Assembly (NCBI RefSeq): GCF_001750165.1
Contig: NZ_CP015411.1
Location: 3,438,001 to 3,502,000, forward strand
Reading direction: 5' to 3'
Source: Pseudoalteromonas luteoviolacea
GTDB taxonomy: Bacteria > Pseudomonadota > Gammaproteobacteria > Enterobacterales > Alteromonadaceae
Length of the DNA: 64,000 nt
Part shown: positions 1-8,566 of the stretch, one piece after another
Layout of the letters: every line of letters starts with the position of its first letter
Numbering within the stretch: position 1 is the first letter of the stretch
Translations under genes and position numbers: made by a program
The notes under the pieces: generated by a model
Seen by the model: the letters and a program-made list of their open reading frames with translations, nothing else
What the model was told of the DNA's origin: nothing
Databases searched by the model: none

Positions 1-92
1 GTTTCACTTCGTAGAGGTTCTAAAAAGTGATACACACCAAAAAAAGCGCTCATAAAAATAACAGCAGCAATCCACAACAACACTCTGATCAT
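1..92 (-). CDS. mltG: MltG endolytic murein transglycosylase, N-terminal fragment
   Basis: Only the first 30 codons are in the window; the gene runs off the left edge. The start ATG (complement of 90-92) overlaps the pabC stop TGA in an ATGA arrangement, which suggests translational coupling. The visible residues are a short basic start and one hydrophobic helix (MIRVLLWIAAVIFMSAFFGV), matching the single N-terminal membrane anchor of MltG/YceG. In the family, MltG cleaves nascent glycan strands at the inner membrane. The assignment rests on the anchor plus the conserved pabC-mltG gene order, because no catalytic domain is visible. Confidence 0.75.
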   Translation of the reverse strand, partial: MIRVLLWIAAVIFMSAFFGVYHFLEPLRSE

Positions 93-853
93 ATTGATAT
101 TTCTAATTTCATCTTAAGTTCAAGGGCAGTTTGTAGGTTAAACATTTGTTTGTCTATTGATTTTATCGGCACCAGCCCCATCAAGCTATTGCACATAAAT
201 ACTGCATCTGCACCCATCAAATCTTCCATTGAAAGCGTTTTAACAGCTATTTCGTGATGATCTGAGAGCAGACTAAGATAAACCCCTTTAATACCGCACA
301 TCTCTAAATTAGGCGTAATGAGTTGGTGGTTTTTGACGATAATGATATTGCTAGCTGAGCATTCAATAACATTGTCCTGCAAATCAAGTACAATCACATC
401 ATCGCCTGATAGCCGCAGAGCCTCTTCTTTGATTAAGACCTGCTCTAAACGATTGAGCGTTTTTAGTCCAGCGAGTAAAGGCTGGTGCCCTAATTTCACA
501 GTACTCACTGACAATGAAACACCTTGCGCTTGCCAATCGGTATAGTGGCTAGGAAACTCAGCCTTAGAGACTATCACCGTCAGGCTTGCTTGTTCTGGTA
601 AACCATAACCTCGCCCACCTACACCGCGCGTAATAAGCAGTTTAAGCACGCCTAAACGACAGCCTCGAGTAGCCTCTTGGCAAGCATCAAACAACGCTTT
701 CTCGTCAAGTTCAGGAAAGCGTAACACCTGCTGACACTGCTTTAATCTTTGGAGGTGATAAGGCCACAGTTGAAGTTCCTCATTTTCGACTTTAATGGTA
801 GTAAAAAAACCGTCTCCGTAATTTAAGCCGCGATCTCGATGACTGATTTCCAT
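89..853 (-). CDS. pabC: Aminodeoxychorismate lyase PabC
   Basis: A 254-residue class IV PLP enzyme. The family converts 4-amino-4-deoxychorismate to p-aminobenzoate plus pyruvate in folate synthesis. The N-terminus HRDRGLNYGDGFFTTIKV is the usual start of fold-type IV enzymes, and a Lys near residue 140 in the LKTLNRLEQVLIKEEA segment fits the PLP region. The start is set at the ATG at 853: the longer reading begins at a TTG that lies inside the Shine-Dalgarno stretch GGGGGA. It follows fabF on the same strand, with a terminator-like hairpin between them, and overlaps mltG. The fabF-pabC-mltG order is conserved in gammaproteobacteria. Confidence 0.93.
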   Translation of the reverse strand: MEISHRDRGLNYGDGFFTTIKVENEELQLWPYHLQRLKQCQQVLRFPELDEKALFDACQEATRGCRLGVLKLLITRGVGGRGYGLPEQASLTVIVSKAEFPSHYTDWQAQGVSLSVSTVKLGHQPLLAGLKTLNRLEQVLIKEEALRLSGDDVIVLDLQDNVIECSASNIIIVKNHQLITPNLEMCGIKGVYLSLLSDHHEIAVKTLSMEDLMGADAVFMCNSLMGLVPIKSIDKQMFNLQTALELKMKLEISI

Positions 854-864
854 ATATTCCCCCA

Positions 865-890
865 ATAAAAAAGCCTGGCATTGCCAGGCT
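865..890 (-). terminator. Terminator-like hairpin between fabF and pabC
   Basis: A 9-bp stem AGCCTGGCA/TGCCAGGCT is followed, on the minus strand, by six T. It lies just after the fabF stop and just before the pabC ribosome-binding site. It would therefore end or attenuate fab transcription and lower readthrough into pabC-mltG. Confidence 0.75.
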
Positions 891-910
891 TAGTCAAACT
901 ATCAAAAGAT

Positions 911-2149
911 TTAAATCTTTTTAAATAACAGTGACCCGTTGGTACCGCCAAAGCCGAATGAATTACACAATGCATAGTCTAATTTCGCATCCCTAGCAGT
1001 GTGTGGCACATAATCTAAATCGCAGCCTTCATCAGGATTATCTAAATTAATCGTTGGCGATACTTTCTGATCTACCAATGACAAAATACTGATTATTGAC
1101 TCAACAGAGCCTGCCGCACCTAATAAGTGACCCATCATTGACTTAGAGGAGCTTACCATTACATCCTGTGCTGCATTGCCAAAAATAGATTTAACCGCAG
1201 AGGTTTCGGCAATATCACCGGCTGGAGTCGATGTACCATGCGCATTAATATAACCAATCTGCTCAGCATTCACACCTGCGTCGTTCAATGCATTTTCCAT
1301 TGCAAGCGCAGCACCAGAACCATCTTCTGGAGGAGAAGTCATGTGATAAGCATCACCACTCATACCAAAACCAACTAGCTCAGCATAAATTTTTGCACCA
1401 CGAGCTTTGGCATGCTCATACTCTTCCAGTACTATCACACCTGCACCATCAGCTAGTACAAATCCATCACGGTCTTTATCCCAAGGACGAGATGCAGCTT
1501 GAGGATCATCATTGCGAGTCGATAAGGCACGCGCCGCACTGAAACCACCCATACCAATAGGTGTAGAAGCTTTCTCAGCACCGCCAGCAACCATAGCATC
1601 CGCGTCACCATAGGCAATCATACGCGCTGCATGACCAATATTATGAAGACCTGTTGTACACGCCGTAACAATAGAAATGTTTGGGCCTCTCAGACCATGC
1701 ATGATAGACAAATGTCCTGAGATCATATTGATGATTGTAGAAGGCACATAGAAAGGCGAAAGCTTTCTAGGGCCGCTGGAGATCAATTTGTGGTGATTCT
1801 CTTCGATTAGAGTCAATCCACCAATCCCTGAACCAACAGCAACACCAACACGCGCTGCGTTTTGCTCAGTGATTTCTAAACCTGAATCCTTTAATGCTTG
1901 GACACCTGCTGCGATACCATATTGAATAAACAAGTCCATTTTTTTTGTGTCTTTTTTGGACATGTATTCTGTCGCATCAAAGTCGTTAACTAAGCCAGCA
2001 AACTTAGTTCCAAAACTCGATGTATCAAAATGCGTAATGTTTGAAATGCCACTACGACCTTCTAATAGGCCTTGCCAGGTTGACTGAACATCATTACCTA
2101 GCGGCGTCAACATACCTAAGCCAGTTACTACGACTCGACGTTTAGCCAC
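911..2149 (-). CDS. fabF: Beta-ketoacyl-ACP synthase II (FabF)
   Basis: A 412-residue condensing enzyme (E. coli FabF has 413). It elongates acyl-ACP with malonyl-ACP in type II fatty-acid synthesis. The thiolase-fold Cys-His-His triad is visible: Cys in IVTACTTGLHN, His in INAHGTSTPAGD and His in SSKSMMGHLLGAAG. The C-terminal NSFGFGGTNGSLLF is also typical. The start is set at a GTG (2149) that yields VAKRRVVVTGLG and sits 4-5 bases after a perfect GGAGG; the longer TTG reading contains that Shine-Dalgarno site. It lies downstream of acpP, separated by a stem-loop. Confidence 0.96.
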   Translation of the reverse strand: MAKRRVVVTGLGMLTPLGNDVQSTWQGLLEGRSGISNITHFDTSSFGTKFAGLVNDFDATEYMSKKDTKKMDLFIQYGIAAGVQALKDSGLEITEQNAARVGVAVGSGIGGLTLIEENHHKLISSGPRKLSPFYVPSTIINMISGHLSIMHGLRGPNISIVTACTTGLHNIGHAARMIAYGDADAMVAGGAEKASTPIGMGGFSAARALSTRNDDPQAASRPWDKDRDGFVLADGAGVIVLEEYEHAKARGAKIYAELVGFGMSGDAYHMTSPPEDGSGAALAMENALNDAGVNAEQIGYINAHGTSTPAGDIAETSAVKSIFGNAAQDVMVSSSKSMMGHLLGAAGSVESIISILSLVDQKVSPTINLDNPDEGCDLDYVPHTARDAKLDYALCNSFGFGGTNGSLLFKKI

Positions 2150-2198
2150 GGTTTCCTCCAAAAAGGGATTTGAAATTTTGCGGGGGTAGAATGAATGA

Positions 2199-2216
2199 GG
2201 GCAGCGAGTGCTGCCC
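2199..2216 (-). other. Stem-loop between acpP and fabF
   Basis: A perfect 7-bp stem GGGCAGC/GCTGCCC with a 4-base loop lies immediately after acpP. No T run follows on the minus strand, so it is not a classical terminator. A role in stabilising the abundant acpP message relative to fabF is an inference. Confidence 0.5.
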
Positions 2217-2230
2217 TTCAGATCCGTTAA

Positions 2231-2467
2231 TTACTCAGCGTGAGCAGTAACGTAGTCGATCGCTGCCTGAACAGTAGTGATTTTCTCAGCTTCTTCATCA
2301 GGGATCTCTGTGTCGAACTCTTCTTCTAGAGCCATTACAAGCTCTACAGTGTCAAGAGAGTCAGCACCTAAGTCATCTACGAAAGAAGCTTCTGATTTTA
2401 CTTCTTCCTCTTTAACACCTAGTTGCTCAACGATGATTTTTTTTACGCGTTCTTGGATGTCGCTCAT
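2231..2467 (-). CDS. acpP: Acyl carrier protein
   Basis: A 78-residue acidic protein, the usual ACP length. The phosphopantetheine attachment serine is in DDLGADSLDTVELVMALEE. ACP carries the growing acyl chain among FabD, FabG, FabF and PlsX, which are all encoded next to it. The start ATG is preceded by AAAGGA at a good spacing. It lies between fabG and fabF, its standard location. The sequence is nearly canonical and I see nothing odd in it. Confidence 0.98.
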   Translation of the reverse strand: MSDIQERVKKIIVEQLGVKEEEVKSEASFVDDLGADSLDTVELVMALEEEFDTEIPDEEAEKITTVQAAIDYVTAHAE

Positions 2468-2675
2468 TCTTCTTTCCTTTATTAAAACGCTTTTGCGTTA
2501 ATTTCAGATTGCGGCGTAGTTTACGGCGCATCATGTATTGATTCAAGGATTGACTAAGACTTTTTTGTCTGGTCAAACCTGTTACTAATTTTTTTTACTC
2601 TTTATCGCCTATTTTCAGGGCAATTTCAAGCTTGTTTGCGGCAAGATCACAAAAATTTAAATTATTTTGTAATCT

Positions 2676-3422
2676 TTACACCATATACATCGCACCATTT
2701 ACATGCAATGTCTCACCAGAAATATATGCCGCGGCATCAGAAGCAAGATATGCAACTGCTGCTGCAATCTCTTCAGGCTGGCCTAAACGACCTGCTGGTA
2801 CATTTGCTAATGTCGCTGCTTTTTGATCTTCGGTTAGCTCGTCAGTCATGTCTGTTTTAATAAAACCAGGTGCGATGACGTTTACCGTAATACCACGAGA
2901 TGCCACTTCACGAGCAAGTGACTTAGAAAAACCAATTACACCCGCTTTTGCAGCAGCATAGTTAGCTTGACCAGCATTACCCATTGTACCAACAACAGAG
3001 CCAATATTAATAATACGACCTGATTTTTTCTTCATCATAGGACGAAGTACGGCTTTTGATAAACGATAAATGGCACTTAAGTTAGTGTCAATTATATCAG
3101 TCCACTCATCATCCTTCATGCGCATAAGTAAATTATCACGCGTAATACCAGCGTTATTAACTAATACATCAATATCGCCAAAATCTGCTTTGATCTGCTT
3201 TAATACAGCTTCGATAGACTCTACTTCAGTTACATTTAACTTGTAGCCTTTACCGTTTTCACCTAAGTATTCGCTGATTCTTTCAGCGCCAGAGTCACTC
3301 GTCGCAGTACCAAGTACCGTCGCGCCTTGCGCAACCAAAGTTTGTGCCACAGACTTACCAATCCCGCGACTTGCGCCGGTTACCAATACAATTTTATCTT
3401 TAAGATCAAATATATTTGACAT
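2676..3422 (-). CDS. fabG: 3-oxoacyl-ACP reductase FabG
   Basis: A 248-residue short-chain dehydrogenase/reductase. It reduces 3-oxoacyl-ACP with NADPH in each elongation cycle. The Rossmann motif TGASRGIG is near residue 15, NNAG is near 88, the catalytic Ser is in INIGSVVG, and YAAAKAG provides the Tyr-x-x-x-Lys pair. It starts 12 bases after fabD ends, so the two are probably co-transcribed. The 208 bp between fabG and acpP is large enough to hold the separate strong promoter that acpP often has. Confidence 0.96.
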   Translation of the reverse strand: MSNIFDLKDKIVLVTGASRGIGKSVAQTLVAQGATVLGTATSDSGAERISEYLGENGKGYKLNVTEVESIEAVLKQIKADFGDIDVLVNNAGITRDNLLMRMKDDEWTDIIDTNLSAIYRLSKAVLRPMMKKKSGRIINIGSVVGTMGNAGQANYAAAKAGVIGFSKSLAREVASRGITVNVIAPGFIKTDMTDELTEDQKAATLANVPAGRLGQPEEIAAAVAYLASDAAAYISGETLHVNGAMYMV

Positions 3423-3434
3423 TTTTCTTCTCTA

Positions 3435-4361
3435 TTATTCTGCACTTTCAACTGATGCTACATCGTTAGCAGCAGCACATTTAACTGATTTATCGATTCT
3501 TTTTGCTAGGCCAGTCAGTACTTTACCTGGACCAAACTCATAAGCTTGAGTAATTTCCTGCGCAGCTAATTTTTGAACCGTTTCGGTCCAACGAACCGGG
3601 CTAAATAGCTGTCTCACTAAGGCATCTTTTATTTCAGCAGCGTTTTTTGCTACTTCAACATCGACGTTATTAATTACTTGATATTTAGGCTCCGAAAATG
3701 TCAGCGCATCAAGATCAGCAGCTAGACGCTCAGCAGCAGGCTTCATTAATTCACAATGAGACGGCACACTTACAGATAAAGGTAGTGCACGTTTTGCTCC
3801 TGCTTCTTTACATGCTTCACTTGCACGTGCAACAGCGTCTTTATGACCTGCAATAACTACTTGACCAGGTGAGTTAAAGTTAACAGGAGAAACAACTTCA
3901 CCTTGCGCAGCGCCTTCACATACTTTAGCAATCACATCATCGTCTAAACCAATAATTGCCGCCATTGAACCTGTGCCTGCTGGTACAGCTTCTTGCATAT
4001 ATAAGCCACGCTTTTCTACTAGCTTGACTGCCGCAGCCAATTCTAACACGCCTGCACATACCAACGCTGAGTACTCACCTAAGCTATGACCAGCTAGCAC
4101 TAACTCTGCATCAGCACTTTTCGATTGCCAATGACGGAAAATTGCAACACTAGCAGTCAACAGTGCAGGTTGCGTTTTATCTGTTTTATTTAACTCTTCT
4201 TCCGGACCATTCAATACTAAATCTTGAAGGTCGTACCCCAGCGCTTCAGAAGCCTCAGCGAAGGTATTTTTTACAACTTCAGAAGACTCCAATAACTCTG
4301 ATAACATACCAACACTCTGAGAGCCTTGGCCTGGGAAAAGTAAAGCAATTTTTTGTGACAT
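3435..4361 (-). CDS. fabD: Malonyl-CoA:ACP transacylase FabD
   Basis: A 308-residue acyltransferase that loads malonate onto ACP. The sequence shows LLFPGQGSQSVGM at the N-terminus, the nucleophile Ser in GHSLGEYSAL and PVNFNSPGQVVIAG further on, all typical of the family. The start is set at the ATG at 4361 (MSQKIALLFPGQG). A longer reading adds 16 residues with no counterpart in the family. Upstream lies 156 bp without a gene and then plsX, whereas most relatives have fabH in that position. Confidence 0.96.
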   Translation of the reverse strand: MSQKIALLFPGQGSQSVGMLSELLESSEVVKNTFAEASEALGYDLQDLVLNGPEEELNKTDKTQPALLTASVAIFRHWQSKSADAELVLAGHSLGEYSALVCAGVLELAAAVKLVEKRGLYMQEAVPAGTGSMAAIIGLDDDVIAKVCEGAAQGEVVSPVNFNSPGQVVIAGHKDAVARASEACKEAGAKRALPLSVSVPSHCELMKPAAERLAADLDALTFSEPKYQVINNVDVEVAKNAAEIKDALVRQLFSPVRWTETVQKLAAQEITQAYEFGPGKVLTGLAKRIDKSVKCAAANDVASVESAE

Positions 4362-4517
4362 AAGATGCTCTTTTACTCGTCTTAAAATTAGAACACCTAC
4401 AATTAGCATGACTGACTAGACCTAGAACGCCAATTGTCGAAGTGTGACTAAATTTGATTATTCAAAAACAACTTTATCAGAACGACCGCGAACTTCGCTA
4501 AAAGTGTAGCGTACGTG
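4362..4517 (-). other. plsX-fabD spacer, no fabH
   Basis: In E. coli and Vibrio, fabH (beta-ketoacyl-ACP synthase III, about 950 bp) lies between plsX and fabD. Here only 156 bp separate them. I see no open frame with FabH motifs on either strand, so the gene is absent from this locus. Confidence 0.8.
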
Positions 4518-5558
4518 CTAACTAATGGACGTTTCTTCCACGTCAGTCATTTTTTCAAAAGCTGTTTGTATTTTTTCGGGAATGCGTCGGTTAATCTCTC
4601 TAACAGCTTCATCAATCGCTGCTAAAAATGCCTTATTCGATGCATTTCCGTGACTTTTTACGACAATACCACGTAATCCTACCAGACTTGCACCGTTATA
4701 CTGGTCGGGGTTCACCTTTTTATAGAGTTTTTTTATCACTGGGCGTAGTAAAAATGCAAGAACCTTGTAAAAAAAGTGTTTTTTCAGGGCTTTCGTGAAT
4801 TTTAGCATGATCAACTTAGCAATTCCCTCGCAAGTTTTTAATGCTATATTCCCTACAAAACCTTCACAAACAATAACATCTGACTTACCAGAGAATATAT
4901 CGCTGCCTTCGCAATAACCTTGGTAGTTTAAATGCTCACACTCAGACATTAGCTTAGCGGCTTGTTTGATACCTTCATGACCTTTAATATCTTCGGCACC
5001 AATATTGAGTAAGCTTACTTTTGGGTGCTCTTTGTCTAATGACTCGCCAGCAACGATTGACCCCATAATTGCAAACTGAAATAACGTTTCAGGATCGCAA
5101 AGTACATTTGCACCTAGATCAAGAAGATATACTGGGTGTTTTTGTTCTGTCGGCATTGAAGTGATCAACGCAGGTCTTTTAATACCTGGCAACATTTTCA
5201 ACACGTAATGTGCCATAGACAGCAAAGCGCCTGTATTACCAGAACTCACGCATGCCTGAGCCTGACCTGACTTCACAAGGTCAAGTGCGATACGCATTGA
5301 AGACTTACGTTTATTTCTGAGTGCGTGTGCAGGTTCGCAGTTGTTTGTGACGACTTGATCGCAATGTTTTATTATAAGTCTGGGATGATTTAATTGATTT
5401 TCTTTACTAAGCGCCTGTCGCAATACAGCTTCATTACCGCATAACAACAAAGTTAAATTTGGGTATTTATCAACTGCAAGAATAGCAGCTGGAATAGATG
5501 AACGGGGGCCGTAATCGCCCCCCATCATATCTAACGCGATGGTTAGATTAGTCAGCAT
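4518..5558 (-). CDS. plsX: Phosphate acyltransferase PlsX
   Basis: A 346-residue enzyme that makes acyl-phosphate from acyl-ACP for phospholipid synthesis, at the membrane surface. The N-terminus LTIALDMMGGDYGPRSSIPA and the segments ACVSSGNTGALL, LLDLGANVLC and VCEGFVGNIALKTCEG are characteristic. It lies 11 bases downstream of rpmF, consistent with the conserved yceD-rpmF-plsX operon linking ribosome and lipid synthesis. The C-terminus extends some ten residues past the last conserved region. Confidence 0.96.
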   Translation of the reverse strand: MLTNLTIALDMMGGDYGPRSSIPAAILAVDKYPNLTLLLCGNEAVLRQALSKENQLNHPRLIIKHCDQVVTNNCEPAHALRNKRKSSMRIALDLVKSGQAQACVSSGNTGALLSMAHYVLKMLPGIKRPALITSMPTEQKHPVYLLDLGANVLCDPETLFQFAIMGSIVAGESLDKEHPKVSLLNIGAEDIKGHEGIKQAAKLMSECEHLNYQGYCEGSDIFSGKSDVIVCEGFVGNIALKTCEGIAKLIMLKFTKALKKHFFYKVLAFLLRPVIKKLYKKVNPDQYNGASLVGLRGIVVKSHGNASNKAFLAAIDEAVREINRRIPEKIQTAFEKMTDVEETSIS

Positions 5559-5569
5559 AAAGCAATCTC

Positions 5570-5740
5570 TTACTTAGAAATTACTTTAACGCCTTTGTAG
5601 TAACCATCTGCAGTTACGTGGTGACGACGATGAGTCTCACCTGAAACTTGGTCTACAGTTAAAGCTGGTCCGCTGATAGCATCGTGTGAACGACGCATGC
5701 CACGACGTGAACGAGTCACTTTGCTTTTTTGTACCGCCAT
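5570..5740 (-). CDS. rpmF: 50S ribosomal protein L32
   Basis: A 56-residue basic protein starting MAVQKSKVTRSRRGMRRSHD and ending GYYKGVKVISK, a near-exact L32 pattern. It has no CxxC zinc pairs, so it is the zinc-free form typical of proteobacteria. It sits between yceD (10 bases upstream) and plsX (11 bases downstream), the normal operon. Confidence 0.97.
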   Translation of the reverse strand: MAVQKSKVTRSRRGMRRSHDAISGPALTVDQVSGETHRRHHVTADGYYKGVKVISK

Positions 5741-5750
5741 TAGCCTTCTC

Positions 5751-6275
5751 CTAAGAATCTTTCTTAAGTTGTTTTAAAATTTCAAATGGATTTGGTTTAC
5801 TTTCTTCTGTTTCGATTTCGCCAAAGCTCACTGGCTTATTTGAAAACGAACATGAAGCTTCATCATGCATAGGAACTATAGGAATCGCTAAAATCAATTC
5901 ATCTTCAATCAATTGTTGAAGATTGATTTCACCTTCTTCATCTAACTCCACCACATCGTAGCTTTCTGGAAGATCATCCGACTCTGCACCTAATCCGACT
6001 GGCGAATACGCAAAGTCTTGAGCCAAATCCAACCCTAATTCATCATTACAACGTTGACACACCAAAGTCACTCGTGTTCGAGCTGAGCCCCGAATCACAA
6101 CCAAACCTTGCTGATCAATATCGCAATGAATAGTTACCGCTATTTCACCTACCTGATCCTGCACAACTTGCTGCAGTCGAGAAAGTTCTTCAAGCGACAC
6201 AATGCCGTCATAAGTAGCTCGACGCTGCGCTGCCCTGCCTGGATCAAGAGTGATGGGAATTTTCACCTTTTGCAT
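5751..6275 (-). CDS. yceD: YceD family protein (DUF177), 23S rRNA accumulation protein
   Basis: A 174-residue protein starting MQKVKIPITLDPGRAAQRRA, as in E. coli YceD. It carries the conserved CQRCNDELGLDL cysteine pair near residue 74. In bacteria and plants the family is linked to accumulation of 23S rRNA, and its gene is nearly always coupled to rpmF. It is the first gene of the minus-strand cluster and is divergent from the Maf-family gene across about 120 bp, so the cluster promoter probably lies in 6276-6396. Confidence 0.93.
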   Translation of the reverse strand: MQKVKIPITLDPGRAAQRRATYDGIVSLEELSRLQQVVQDQVGEIAVTIHCDIDQQGLVVIRGSARTRVTLVCQRCNDELGLDLAQDFAYSPVGLGAESDDLPESYDVVELDEEGEINLQQLIEDELILAIPIVPMHDEASCSFSNKPVSFGEIETEESKPNPFEILKQLKKDS

Positions 6276-6396
6276 AGGGGCTGCATCATATAGATTGTTA
6301 GTGGTTTAGTCAAAGTAAAAATAAACTTTCCTATTGTTTTTCGTAGACTAACCCTTATCCTTGTCTCAATTACTCAGTTCAGATAAAAATAGATTC

Positions 6397-6993
6397 ATGA
6401 AAACACCTATTATATTAGCCTCTAGCTCACCATTTAGGCAGCAAATTTTAAAAAAAATTGGTCTCGCTTTTTCCACATTCACCCCCGACATAAATGAATC
6501 AGCTTTAGTGCAAGAGTCACCACAAGATCTGGTAAAGCGCTTAAGTGAAGATAAAGCAAAAGTCGCTCGCCATCACTTCTCTCAAGGTCTATCTATCGGC
6601 TCAGACCAAGTTGCTGTATTTAATAATGAAATTTTAGGAAAGCCACATAATAAAGAAAATGCCATAAAGCAACTTACTTTATTTAGCGGGCAATGTGTCA
6701 CCTTTTATACGGGGTTGACTGTATATAATATCGAAGAGCAAAAGTGTATTTCTAAAGTTGTGCCATTCAACGTTTACTTTCGAAAACTCACTCAAACTCA
6801 GATTTCTAACTATTTAGATATCGAACAGCCATATAATTGTGCGGGTAGTTTTAAAAGTGAAGGTCTAGGAATTTGTTTATTTGAAAAGTTAGAAGGGGAA
6901 GATCCTAATACTTTGATAGGCCTTCCACTTATTGAGTTGACTAAATCGCTGGCGGAGTTTGGCGTTGATGTACTAGAGCAAGCAAGTCAATAA
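6397..6993 (+). CDS. yceF: Maf-family nucleotide pyrophosphatase (YceF type)
   Basis: A 198-residue house-cleaning enzyme. The YceF branch of the Maf family hydrolyses modified nucleotides such as m7GTP. The N-terminus IILASSSPFRQQILKKIGL and the SDQVAVFNNEILGKP segment contain the conserved Ser-Ser-Pro-x-Arg and Asp motifs. The start is set at the ATG at 6397; an earlier in-frame TTG adds 12 residues outside the family alignment. The gene is divergent from yceD, as in E. coli. Its end overlaps the end of the convergent HAD gene by 21 bp. Confidence 0.93.
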   Translation: MKTPIILASSSPFRQQILKKIGLAFSTFTPDINESALVQESPQDLVKRLSEDKAKVARHHFSQGLSIGSDQVAVFNNEILGKPHNKENAIKQLTLFSGQCVTFYTGLTVYNIEEQKCISKVVPFNVYFRKLTQTQISNYLDIEQPYNCAGSFKSEGLGICLFEKLEGEDPNTLIGLPLIELTKSLAEFGVDVLEQASQ

Positions 6994-7614
6994 CTGCTCA
7001 AACTCATCGACAATATGAATTGGTGAATAAGCCCGCAGCTCAGCAGCGTTTGCAACACCAAATGTCACACCAACGGCGGCCACACCAGCTCTCGCCGCCA
7101 TATCCATATCAATTGTTGTGTCCCCTATCATGACAGCTTCTTGTGGTGCGACATCTAATTCCGCCAAAATCTGCTGTATCATATCCGGATTTGGTTTCGA
7201 TTGGGCTTCATCGGCAGTTCGAGTAGAGACAAAATAATGTGCTAACCCCGATTCGCTAAGCAATCTATCAAGCCCTGTACGACTTTTTCCCGTCGCAATG
7301 GCCAATTTAATATTATTGTCAGATAATTGCTTAATAACACTTTCAACACCTTCAAAGAGCTCAGTAGGCGTACAATCTATATCTCTATAAATCGCTTTAT
7401 AGGCATCAGCTAGTTCAGCACTTCTTTTTGACTGTGCAGGGAACAAGGTTGCTAATGCATGTTCAAGTGACAATCCAATAATGCTTTTGGTTTTCTCTTC
7501 AGTCTCTCTCGCAAATCCATATTTATCTGCGACTAAATTAATGGTGTTAACTATTTTAGGCACCGTATCCATTACCGTGCCATCCCAATCATATATAACT
7601 AACTTATAATCCAT
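6973..7614 (-). CDS. HAD-family phosphatase, phosphoglycolate phosphatase-like
   Basis: A 213-residue HAD subfamily IA hydrolase. Motif I is IYDWDGTVMDT at the N-terminus, motif II is LAIATGKSRTGL, and motifs III-IV are KPNPDMI and MIGDTTIDMDMA. It overlaps the rluC 3' end by 11 bp, so it is probably translationally coupled. An rluC-HAD pair is common in gammaproteobacteria, but the physiological substrate is not established for this branch. Confidence 0.9.
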   Translation of the reverse strand: MDYKLVIYDWDGTVMDTVPKIVNTINLVADKYGFARETEEKTKSIIGLSLEHALATLFPAQSKRSAELADAYKAIYRDIDCTPTELFEGVESVIKQLSDNNIKLAIATGKSRTGLDRLLSESGLAHYFVSTRTADEAQSKPNPDMIQQILAELDVAPQEAVMIGDTTIDMDMAARAGVAAVGVTFGVANAAELRAYSPIHIVDEFEQLLTCLL

Positions 7615-8566
7615 TCTCTGCTCTTAACGTTTTTATACACGATGACAATGCATCATCCAATGGTGCTTCAACGTGAACGGTTGTCTCTGTTTTAGGGTGA
7701 AAGAAACGAAGCTCTCGTGCATGTAGAAACAAGCGCCCCAGCCCTTTGCCACGCATTTGTGCGTCAAATGCTTGATCACCATATTTATCATCGCATGCGA
7801 TAGGGTGGCCTTTACACTGAGTATGTACACGAATTTGATGAGTACGACCAGTTACAGGAGACGCTTGAACTAGCGTCGCACCATTAAACCTTTCTAATAC
7901 GCGAAAACGAGTATGAGATGCTTTTCCTTCTTCATGGTCAACACGCACGACACGCTCACCTGATTTTAAAGTATTTTTCCTTAGCGGCTCTGTCACATTC
8001 TTGTGTTTTGAAGACCACTCACCTGCTACGAGTGCCCAATAGTTTTTCTCCATGGTTTTCTCTCGTAGCTGCTCATGCAACCCTTTCAATACCGCCCGTC
8101 GTTTCGAAATCAAAAGGCAACCAGATGTATCTCGGTCTAAGCGGTGAACCAGTTCTAGCGACTTTTCTTGAGGTCTTAACGCACGGATAGCCTCAATTAA
8201 ACCATAACTCAGGCCACTCCCGCCATGCACCGCCATACCTGAAGGCTTATTTATAACAATCAGATATTTATCTTCATATATTATGCAGTCTTCTAGGCCT
8301 GCAACCCTATCTAAATTCTTAGGAACAAATTCTGTTTTTTCGGCAGTTTTAACCGGCGGGATCCTCACTACATCATCAATTTGCAGTTTATATACCGGTT
8401 TAACACGCTTTTTGTTAACGCGCACTTCGCCCTTTCTCAAAATTTTATAGACTGCACTCTTTGGTACACCTTTTAAGTGGGTAACCAAAAAGTTATCAAT
8501 ACGCTGACCTAACTGATCTTCGGTGATAGTTACAAAGGTAACTTGTAAACCATTCTTTTCTGACAT
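7604..8566 (-). CDS. rluC: 23S rRNA pseudouridine synthase RluC
   Basis: A 320-residue enzyme. In E. coli, RluC makes pseudouridines 955, 2504 and 2580 of 23S rRNA. An N-terminal S4 RNA-binding domain (about residues 15-75, with GQRIDNFLVTHLKGVPKSAV) is followed by the RluA-type catalytic domain with Asp in ELVHRLDRDTSGCLLI and the GRTHQIRVH motif. It is divergent from rne across 546 bp, an arrangement also found in E. coli, and heads a two-gene unit with the HAD phosphatase. Confidence 0.95.
   Translation of the reverse strand: MSEKNGLQVTFVTITEDQLGQRIDNFLVTHLKGVPKSAVYKILRKGEVRVNKKRVKPVYKLQIDDVVRIPPVKTAEKTEFVPKNLDRVAGLEDCIIYEDKYLIVINKPSGMAVHGGSGLSYGLIEAIRALRPQEKSLELVHRLDRDTSGCLLISKRRAVLKGLHEQLREKTMEKNYWALVAGEWSSKHKNVTEPLRKNTLKSGERVVRVDHEEGKASHTRFRVLERFNGATLVQASPVTGRTHQIRVHTQCKGHPIACDDKYGDQAFDAQMRGKGLGRLFLHARELRFFHPKTETTVHVEAPLDDALSSCIKTLRAENGL

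Noticed and set aside
2150..2161. Upstream TTG start for fabF
   Set aside because: The four extra codons are the Shine-Dalgarno site GGAGG and its spacer; the GTG at 2149 fits the family start.
4362..4409. Longer fabD start
   Set aside because: The extra 16 residues are not found in the family, and MSQKIALLFPGQG is the usual N-terminus.
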